Notes under the pieces: generated by a model
What the model was told of the DNA's origin: nothing
The model's input: only the letters and a program-made list of their open reading frames with translations
The model's database searches: none
Position numbers and translations under genes: made by a program
Source: Flavobacteriales bacterium
GTDB lineage: Bacteria; Bacteroidota; Bacteroidia; Flavobacteriales_D; Crocinitomicaceae
DNA: 7,531 bases
NCBI GenBank assembly: GCA_947462695.1
Contig: CANHQC010000092.1
Coordinates: forward strand, 1 to 7,531
Reading direction: 5' to 3'
Shown here: positions 1 through 4,733 of the stretch, in pieces
How positions within the stretch are numbered: the stretch's first letter is position 1
How the letters are laid out: every line of letters starts with the position of its first letter

Positions 1-237
1 AGGTATACTGATTTTTTTATCGTTAGATGTTGATGAATTCATATATACTGCCACTACTAATCCGAAAAAAACCAAATAAATGAACCAGAAAGCAGCAAAC
101 TTTCTTTTTTTCTTTGGGAACAATTCTTGCTCAATGGCGATCCAATTTTCATCAGAAGGCCTTTGCATGTCCTCTTCGAATGTTGAGAAAAATGCACCTT
201 CCCAATCTTGCTCTGGATTTTTAATGTTTTTATTCAT
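1..237 (-). CDS. Membrane-anchored partner of ECF sigma factor (partial, C-terminus off window)
   Basis: The frame is open from an ATG at 237-235 to the left edge: 79 codons, beginning MNKNIKNPEQDWEGAFFSTF. About 47 residues of acidic, soluble N-terminus are followed by a basic KKKRK patch and one hydrophobic segment (about residues 51-67, FWFIYLVFFGLVVAVY), then a polar stretch. This gives an N-in single-pass membrane protein with the rest probably periplasmic. The start overlaps the end of the sigma-factor gene by 8 nt (ATGAATAA), so the two are almost certainly co-transcribed and translationally coupled. In Bacteroidota, proteins of this shape (short acidic cytoplasmic segment with a D-W or E-W motif, basic patch, one helix) commonly follow ECF sigma genes. 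They act as anti-sigma factors or are annotated as outer-membrane beta-barrel-like proteins. The anti-sigma role is inferred from context; no zinc-binding ZAS motif is visible. The C-terminal domain, needed to name the family, is missing. Confidence 0.8.
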   Translation of the reverse strand, partial: MNKNIKNPEQDWEGAFFSTFEEDMQRPSDENWIAIEQELFPKKKRKFAAFWFIYLVFFGLVVAVYMNSSTSNDKKISIP

Positions 238-775
238 GTGTATGTGGTTTGACAATGACTATTTCTTTTTCCAACGCCTCTCTCAATTCTCTTCGAGCAT
301 GAAAAAACTGTGATTTTGATGTTCCTTCCGTAACACCCAGCATTTCTCCTATTTCCTTGTGCGTAAATCCATCTATTGCATGTGCAACGAAAATGTGCTT
401 TCTTCCTGCAGGTAAACGCTCGATCAAAAACATAATTTCATCCTTATCCATTGATTGAATAAGCTTGAAATCAGTTGGTTCTGAATTCAATGCTGCCTCA
501 CTAACCGGCAGTTTATTTTTCTTTCTGAATCCAGCTAGAATGCACCGTACAGTTACTTTGCGCATCCAACCTTTAAAACTCCCTTGTGCGGAGAATGTAT
601 GAAGGTTACGGTATATGGTTATGAAACTCTCTTGCAGGCTGTCTTGCGCATCGACCTTGTTTTTATGGTAACGCAAACAAAGGGCATAAAGCCAGCTTTT
701 ATTCTGTTCATACAATTCCTTACAAGCTCGTTGATTTTTATTAATACAAGCCTGAATCAATTCCTTTTCTGTCAA
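230..775 (-). CDS. RNA polymerase ECF-type sigma-70 factor
   Basis: The 181-residue product has the length and two-domain plan of ECF sigma factors, which bind core RNA polymerase and direct it to a small regulon. The sigma2 domain spans about residues 19-88: the core-binding stretch DAQDSLQESFITIYRNL is at 42-58 and the promoter-melting and -10-reading segment GSFKGWMRKVTVRC at 65-78. A variable linker follows. The sigma4 domain covers about 112-170, with LPAGRKHIFVAHAIDGFTHKEIGEML fitting the usual LP...R.vF.L...G..hkEIae.L pattern and an HTH ending in SKSQFFHARRELRE. The start is unusual: the codon just upstream in frame is TAA and the first usable codon is TTG at 775-773, giving a normal ECF N-terminus (MTEKELIQAC). 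The first in-frame ATG is at residue 71, inside sigma2, so it cannot be the start. The following membrane-protein gene overlaps by 8 nt and is a likely anti-sigma partner. Confidence 0.93.
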   Translation of the reverse strand: MTEKELIQACINKNQRACKELYEQNKSWLYALCLRYHKNKVDAQDSLQESFITIYRNLHTFSAQGSFKGWMRKVTVRCILAGFRKKNKLPVSEAALNSEPTDFKLIQSMDKDEIMFLIERLPAGRKHIFVAHAIDGFTHKEIGEMLGVTEGTSKSQFFHARRELREALEKEIVIVKPHTHE

Positions 776-961
776 TTAATCGCAAGTTAATTATTTACAC
801 AGATGCAAAAAATGGACATATGGTTGGTCAGGGAGGGGTAAGTTTTAATGAGCAATATTGTTATTTGGTAAGCTGTTATCCACAAAGGCAGCTTCAGGAG
901 AAAAATGGTTATACACTAAGTGTTGGTGAGGTGCTGGTCTTAAGTTCAGTATTGGAACTTG
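776..961. other. Spacer between secreted-protein gene and sigma gene
   Basis: This 186-bp spacer should contain the 3' end of the secreted-protein transcript and the sigma-gene promoter, both on the minus strand. A 6-bp inverted repeat (AAGCTG at 870-875, CAGCTT at 889-894, 13-nt loop) is present but has no T-run after it, so it is not a convincing terminator. The best -7-like match on the minus strand is TGCCTTTG (plus positions 883-890), one mismatch from TAnnTTTG, with no TTG at the usual distance upstream. The plus strand is open in one frame from 745 to the TAA at 970-972. The stretch from 790 onward resembles the start of an RNase HI fold (IIYTDA at 790-807); this is treated as a finding. 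Confidence 0.5.
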
Positions 962-972
962 TTAGTTTTTAA
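820..972 (+). pseudogene. Possible RNase H-like remnant or small ORF (doubtful)
   Basis: From the only ATG in this frame (820-822) to the TAA at 970-972 there are 50 codons, and the same frame is open back to 745. The translation from 787 reads LIIYTDAKNGHMVGQGGVSF, and residues encoded at 913-960 read TLSVGEVLVLSSVLEL. This order resembles the N-terminal half of RNase HI: first strand with catalytic Asp (iYTDga), a glycine-rich turn before the second strand (GpGGyg/v), then the helix carrying the catalytic Glu (nraELlAvi.aLe). The Asp-to-Glu spacing here is 42 codons, against 38 in E. coli RNase HI. There is no ATG, GTG or TTG ahead of the Asp segment, the second half of the fold is absent, and the end overlaps the convergent secreted-protein gene by 11 nt. 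A decayed fragment or simple chance are both possible. Confidence 0.2.
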
Positions 973-2194
973 TGAAGCGCAAGGTTTTCGTCAAATCGCT
1001 GGATGTTAATCGCACATAGTAAATGCCATTACTCAATACATGTATCGGGATATCAACATTTTGTTGATGAGCTTGAATATGAGTAATGACATTTCCTAAA
1101 GCATCCACAATTTCAATCTGATCAATCTGCATGTCTGCTTTCACATAAAGAATTTCCTGTGCAGGATTCGGAAGAAGTTGAACATTTAATGAATTCAATT
1201 CTCCAAACGAGGCTGTAGGATCCAACCTGGTCGGAACGGCATCGTAACAATCACTTTGAATGCGGTACATGATAAAGTAATTGCCATTTGAAGAAACGGT
1301 ACTTTGGGAAACAACACTTCCGTCAATCAACGATAATCCGACCATGCTGATTTGACTCAAACTGTCCAGCGTTTGAAAATAATAAACAAGGTTAACGGGG
1401 TCAATTGCTCCACCAGAATTCATTACATAGTTATCGAAATTTAGTGTTGTCGGGAGCGCTGTAACGACGCCAGTTTGAGGATTGATTTTCCCCAATGCTT
1501 TTACACCATTATCCATGATTAAGCCATATATTGAGGTGTCTGCGCAGCTATAGGCAAAATCACCAAAGCTTGATCCTACAGTACTAAGGGTTATATTAGG
1601 TTGACTATAGATTTGACCGTTGTATAAATCCAACCCCATAAACTTTCCTTCAGATTCAAAATAGTATACCATAAGGTGGGGATCTATTGTATTTCCTGAC
1701 ATGGTGTAACCTTCTGCGATAGAATTGGGAGAAATTAAACTGACTACGCCGTTCGACAAATCGCAAGTTGCCAGTCGTAAATCACCGGAGAGGATTCCGG
1801 TAATAGAATCATAGGTTACCTGACTAAAAAGCCCATACATCGTTGAATCAGAAGTGTTAAACCTGAAATTATTGAAATACCCATTTATGTTTGGTAAACT
1901 AACAGCCACATCACTTATAATGGTTCCATTTTGCAGATCAAGCGATAACCACGAATCTTCATCTTGGTAGGAATACGTTTGATTGTATGGATTTAAGGAA
2001 GAACCTGTTGTATTAACCATATTGCTTAATCCGGCTGAACCGATCGTTGTAATTTGTCCAGTCAATGGATCAATACTGGCCAATTGAAAACTCGGTGGAT
2101 TGATAATTTGGTACAAACCGTACATGGTGTTATCGACCTGGGCATTAAGATGTGCATGAACCAGCAGCGTGAAGAGGATAGAACAATATTTCAT
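962..2194 (-). CDS. Secreted propeller-repeat protein with T9SS type A sorting domain
   Basis: The chosen ATG at 2194-2192 gives 410 residues and a good Sec signal peptide (MKYCSILFTLLVHAHLNA, probable cut before QVDN); an in-frame TTG three codons upstream is less likely. Residues about 22-312 hold six similar units of roughly 45-50 residues that alternate between two types. Type A starts with MYGL or IYGL (24, 119, 222) and runs to a D/N-x-x-x-G-x-[IV] turn (DPLTGQI at 42-48, NPQTGVV at 238-244). Type B starts YSY or YYF (74, 177, 271) and runs to DLQNG, DLYNG or LIDGS. This fits a six-bladed beta-propeller-like domain. Residues about 336-410 are a T9SS type A (Por) sorting domain: LLPNPAQEILYV at 340-351, a central IEIVDALGNVI strand pair at 360-370, and NGIYYVRL near the end. 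The protein should cross the outer membrane by the type IX system and be released or surface-attached. No ligand or activity can be assigned. Confidence 0.9.
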   Translation of the reverse strand: MKYCSILFTLLVHAHLNAQVDNTMYGLYQIINPPSFQLASIDPLTGQITTIGSAGLSNMVNTTGSSLNPYNQTYSYQDEDSWLSLDLQNGTIISDVAVSLPNINGYFNNFRFNTSDSTMYGLFSQVTYDSITGILSGDLRLATCDLSNGVVSLISPNSIAEGYTMSGNTIDPHLMVYYFESEGKFMGLDLYNGQIYSQPNITLSTVGSSFGDFAYSCADTSIYGLIMDNGVKALGKINPQTGVVTALPTTLNFDNYVMNSGGAIDPVNLVYYFQTLDSLSQISMVGLSLIDGSVVSQSTVSSNGNYFIMYRIQSDCYDAVPTRLDPTASFGELNSLNVQLLPNPAQEILYVKADMQIDQIEIVDALGNVITHIQAHQQNVDIPIHVLSNGIYYVRLTSSDLTKTLRFIKN

Positions 2195-2236
2195 TGACAC
2201 CAATTTATTTAACCTATGAATTAACGTTTGCGCTTA

Positions 2237-2246
2237 GAACATGTTC
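2237..2246. promoter_or_regulatory. 10-bp perfect palindrome, candidate operator
   Basis: GAACATGTTC is a perfect inverted repeat lying 43 bp from the secreted-protein start and 118 bp from the SDR start, in the shared divergent region. A related palindrome, AAACATGTTT (4576-4585), begins directly after the AraC-gene stop codon, so the shared 8-bp core AACATGTT brackets the operon. A dimeric regulator could bind here. AraC-family proteins usually recognise direct rather than inverted repeats, so the adjacent AraC-type regulator is not the obvious partner. A chance occurrence is possible. Confidence 0.25.
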
Positions 2247-2340
2247 AAGGGTTGGTCAATTTAGCTTTTTTATTAATTCAATCCTCATTCCGTATACATC
2301 TAACCTCATTTTGTATTCTTCCTGCATTTCCGTTGCCATT

Positions 2341-2348
2341 TATTTTTG
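2341..2348 (+). promoter_or_regulatory. Candidate Bacteroidota -7 box for the SDR operon
   Basis: TATTTTTG matches the Bacteroidota -7 consensus TAnnTTTG exactly and sits 15 bp before the SDR ATG, which would leave a leader of only about 10 nt. The nearest reasonable -33 element, TTTTG ending at 2313, is 27 bp upstream, longer than the usual spacing of about 19-23 bp. The match may be fortuitous in AT-rich DNA. Confidence 0.3.
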
Positions 2349-2363
2349 TCCAAAATCTAGTAA

Positions 2364-3179
2364 ATGAAAAAAACAATCTTAATTACCGGAGCAAGCAGTG
2401 GAATTGGTAAGGACACCGCAAAGTATTTTCAATCAAAAGGTTGGAACGTAATCGCTACAATGCGAACACCTGAAAATGAAAAAGAATTAGCGGCATTGGA
2501 CAATGTGTTGGTGACCAAATTAGATGTGTTGGATCTTGATTCAATCGATAGTGCAATAGCAAATGGAATTCAACGCTTCGGGAAAATTGATGTGCTATTA
2601 AATAATGCCGGTTATGGGGCATACGGTCCTCTAGAATCATTTCCTCGCGAGAAAATTCTGCGTCAATTCAACACGAATGTGATTGGATTAATGGATGTCA
2701 CTCGTGCGATGCTTCCTCATTTTCGACAAAATAAAAATGGAATCGTTATCAATATATCGTCTATGGGTGGTAAGATGACCTTTCCTCTTGGTTCATTGTA
2801 TCATGGGACTAAGTTTGCCGTAGAGGGAATTTCAGAATCTTTTCATTATGAAATGGAACAAATCGGATGTAAAGTAAAAATCGTTGAACCTGGTGCAATT
2901 GCTACTGACTTTGCTGGTCGTTCGTTTGATTTTAATCACGACGACAACTTAAAAGAATACCAAAATATTGTTACCAAAATAATGACGGTATTTCCTACAA
3001 TGATAAAAAGAGCATCACCGGTAAACATAGTTTCAAAAGTAATTTTCGAAGCTGCTACCGATGGAAAAAGTAAATTGAGATATATGGCAGGTAAAGACGC
3101 TAAGATGTATAATTTCATGCACAAGGCTTTTGGTTATAATTTTATTATTTACATGAATAAGAAGTTTTTCAAATTGTAA
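2364..3179 (+). CDS. Classical short-chain dehydrogenase/reductase (SDR)
   Basis: The 271-residue product is a complete Rossmann-fold SDR, a cytoplasmic NAD(P)(H)-dependent oxidoreductase. Visible motifs in order are the cofactor-binding TGASSGIG (8-15), LDV with the adenine-contacting Asp (53-55), NNAG (80-83), the structural/catalytic Asn of NTNVIG (105), the catalytic Ser of ISS (132-133), the catalytic pair Y146-x3-K150, and the PG turn (176-177). Arg34, just after the second beta strand (ATMR), suggests preference for NADPH; this is inference. The C-terminal substrate-binding part is lysine- and aromatic-rich (ending MNKKFFKL) and longer than in minimal SDRs, so the substrate cannot be named. 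It is the first gene of a tight operon with a membrane protein (3-nt gap) and an AraC regulator, an arrangement that suggests inducible conversion of a small carbonyl or alcohol compound. Confidence 0.95.
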   Translation: MKKTILITGASSGIGKDTAKYFQSKGWNVIATMRTPENEKELAALDNVLVTKLDVLDLDSIDSAIANGIQRFGKIDVLLNNAGYGAYGPLESFPREKILRQFNTNVIGLMDVTRAMLPHFRQNKNGIVINISSMGGKMTFPLGSLYHGTKFAVEGISESFHYEMEQIGCKVKIVEPGAIATDFAGRSFDFNHDDNLKEYQNIVTKIMTVFPTMIKRASPVNIVSKVIFEAATDGKSKLRYMAGKDAKMYNFMHKAFGYNFIIYMNKKFFKL

Positions 3180-3182
3180 AAT

Positions 3183-3677
3183 ATGCATCCTGTTATCAAT
3201 TACTTTACTGGCGAAAGAGCTGAGAGTTATCTATTTTTTGTTTTGGGATTGTTGGGAATGGGTATAAGTGTTTATTTCATTCTCGTTAAGGTTTCCCCTT
3301 TTTGGAAAGGATTTGCCATTCCATTAATGCTGGTTTCTGTATTGGAAATAATTGTTGGAATTACCCTGATTTATAGAAGCCCAAAGGATATCATTCGGGT
3401 GGAGAATTACCTTAAAAACGAACCAAGTAAAATCAACACTGTTGAAATTGTCCGAATGGATAAGGTTATGAAAAACTTTGTGATTTTTCGATACACAGAA
3501 ATAGTACTTATATTGACTGGACTAGTAATTTATTTTGCGTTAAGCAAGCTTGCTTTTTGGAAAGGATTGGGACTAGGGTTATTAATTCAATCAAGCATAG
3601 TTTTGACGCTCGATTATTTTGCAGAACGGCGAGGATTCATTTACCTGGAGTACCTTAAAAAGATCGTAAATGAATAA
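3183..3677 (+). CDS. Four-helix integral membrane protein with internal duplication, function unknown
   Basis: The family is not recognised. The 164-residue product has four predicted membrane helices, at about residues 15-35, 43-63, 98-119 and 127-146, with both termini probably on the same side. The two halves are alike: YFILVKVSPFWKG (31-43) matches YFALSKLAFWKG (117-128) between the helices of each pair, and each half closes with a related tail (IIRVENYLKNE at 70-80, FIYLEYLKKIVNE at 152-164). The DNA repeats exactly for 16 nt in the same reading frame (3298-3313 and 3553-3568). This points to duplication of a two-helix unit. The gene begins 3 nt after the SDR stop and overlaps the AraC start by 8 nt, so it is a middle operon member. 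It could help transport or sense the SDR substrate, but nothing in the sequence shows that. Confidence 0.88.
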   Translation: MHPVINYFTGERAESYLFFVLGLLGMGISVYFILVKVSPFWKGFAIPLMLVSVLEIIVGITLIYRSPKDIIRVENYLKNEPSKINTVEIVRMDKVMKNFVIFRYTEIVLILTGLVIYFALSKLAFWKGLGLGLLIQSSIVLTLDYFAERRGFIYLEYLKKIVNE

Positions 3678-4575
3678 GATTTTACACTTAAAAACGATAC
3701 CTGATCTTTATAAGTTTTTGAACTTGGGATATGCGGATCATCCGTTAATTGCGATAGTAGATTTTAGCAAGGTAATTGAACATTCAACAGATGAAATCCG
3801 GATAAAGACAGATTTTTATTCCATCATGTTTAAAAATTACTGTCGTAATCATATTCGATATGGCAGGAAAACGCTAGATTTTCAAGATGGAAGTCTTGTT
3901 TGTATTCCTCCCAATCATGCAATTACCATTGATAACGACATAGAGGTGAAAGAAGATATGATGGGTTGGGGCTTATTTTTTCATCCCGATTTGATTCGTA
4001 CCACTTCGTTGAATGCTAAAATGAAGGACTACTCATTCTTTTCATATGAAATCGCTGAAGCACTTCATTTGTCTGAAAAAGAAAAGCAGTTGCTTTACGA
4101 ATGCATTGTGAAAATTCAGTCGGAACTCAAAGAAAACATTGATGATTACAGTCAGACGATTATTGTTTCTACGATTGAACTTTTACTGAATTATTGCAAT
4201 CGTTTCTATGGAAGGCAATTCATTACCCGCAAAGCAACGAACCGAGATGTTTTGGATAAAGTTGAGAACGTGTTGAAAGAACATATCACCACCAAATCTT
4301 CAATAATTGGACTTCCCACCGTAAAATTCCTCGCCGACGCGGTTAATTTGTCGCCGGGTTATTTGGGTGATTTGCTTAAGAAAGAAACCGGATTGAATGC
4401 CCAGGAACACATTCATCTGTTTATTATCGAAGAAGCCAAGAATATCTTGTTAAATTCAACCCAATCAGTAAGTGAAATTGCCTTTCAATTAGGTTTCGAA
4501 TACCCGCAATATTTTAGTCGTTTATTCAAGCAAAAAACAGGAGCTACCCCGGTGCAGTATAGGAATTTGAATTGA
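3670..4575 (+). CDS. AraC-family transcriptional regulator
   Basis: The 301-residue product has the usual AraC/XylS length and order. The N-terminal half (about 20-130) is consistent with a cupin-like effector-binding or dimerisation domain (GSLVCIPPNHAITIDNDIEV at 74-93). A linker follows, then a C-terminal double helix-turn-helix (about 195-301). HTH1 lies in LADAVNLSPGYLGDLLKKET (221-240) and HTH2 in SVSEIAFQLGFEYPQYFSRL (266-285), followed by the family signature FKQKTGATPVQYR (286-298). The second HTH and signature are almost textbook. It controls transcription from the chromosome, probably of its own operon. The ATG lies in ATGAATAA, overlapping the last codons of the membrane-protein gene by 8 nt, so it is translationally coupled to it. 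The effector is unknown; the upstream SDR gene suggests that its substrate or product could be the signal. Confidence 0.95.
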   Translation: MNKILHLKTIPDLYKFLNLGYADHPLIAIVDFSKVIEHSTDEIRIKTDFYSIMFKNYCRNHIRYGRKTLDFQDGSLVCIPPNHAITIDNDIEVKEDMMGWGLFFHPDLIRTTSLNAKMKDYSFFSYEIAEALHLSEKEKQLLYECIVKIQSELKENIDDYSQTIIVSTIELLLNYCNRFYGRQFITRKATNRDVLDKVENVLKEHITTKSSIIGLPTVKFLADAVNLSPGYLGDLLKKETGLNAQEHIHLFIIEEAKNILLNSTQSVSEIAFQLGFEYPQYFSRLFKQKTGATPVQYRNLN

Positions 4576-4733
4576 AAACATGTTTAGTTTTTATGGGTAA
4601 TGAGTGGTATCAAATTATAATATAGTGAATTTACTTCGTTTGGTAAGGATAGGAAAAATTCAATTCAATTGAAAACGGATACGCGTTCTTAATGCAGTAA
4701 GCATATAAGCCTAATTTGAATTGAGTGAAAATA
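4576..4733. terminator. Convergent intergenic region with candidate inverted repeats
   Basis: This 158-bp gap lies between the ends of the AraC gene (plus) and the sensor gene (minus), so it should terminate both transcripts. It holds a palindrome, AAACATGTTT at 4576-4585, followed by AGTTTTTA, and a 9-bp inverted repeat, TCAATTCAA at 4660-4668 with TTGAATTGA at 4716-4724, across a 47-nt loop. A small ATGC...GCAT hairpin (around 4692-4704) lies inside the loop. None is a classic GC-rich intrinsic terminator. A bidirectional terminator is only an inference from gene orientation. Confidence 0.35.

Larger units (their letters stand above)
2195..2363. other. Divergent intergenic region upstream of the SDR operon and secreted-protein gene
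   Basis: This 169-bp AT-rich region separates two divergently read genes and should hold both promoters. It contains a perfect 10-bp palindrome, GAACATGTTC, at 2237-2246, and a -7-like box, TATTTTTG, just before the SDR start; both are listed separately. No TAnnTTTG match was found on the minus strand for the secreted-protein gene. A short plus-strand open frame (2228-2410) overlaps the start of the SDR gene and has no family features, so it is not called. Confidence 0.6.

Noticed and set aside
80..313. Plus-strand open frame of 77 codons
   Set aside because: It lies opposite the sigma gene end and the membrane-partner gene, is a Phe/Ser-rich low-complexity antisense product, and shows no family motif.
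584..790. Plus-strand open frame of 68 codons
   Set aside because: It is antisense to the N-terminal half of a clear ECF sigma factor.
870..894. AAGCTG/CAGCTT inverted repeat as a terminator of the secreted-protein gene
   Set aside because: The stem is only 6 bp with a 13-nt loop and there is no T-run on the minus strand after it.
2192..2203. TTG at 2203 as start of the secreted protein
   Set aside because: An ATG three codons downstream gives a normal signal peptide; the extra three residues add nothing.
2237..2246. GAACATGTTC as an SOS (LexA) box
   Set aside because: The half-sites match GAAC/GTTC but the spacer is 2 nt, not the 4 nt of the Bacillus-type box, and the neighbouring genes are not DNA-repair genes.
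2228..2410. Plus-strand open frame of 60 codons
   Set aside because: It overlaps the first codons of the SDR gene in another frame, including the sequence for its cofactor-binding motif.
2455..3124. Two minus-strand open frames (2455-2640 and 2936-3124)
   Set aside because: Both are antisense to the well-supported SDR coding region.
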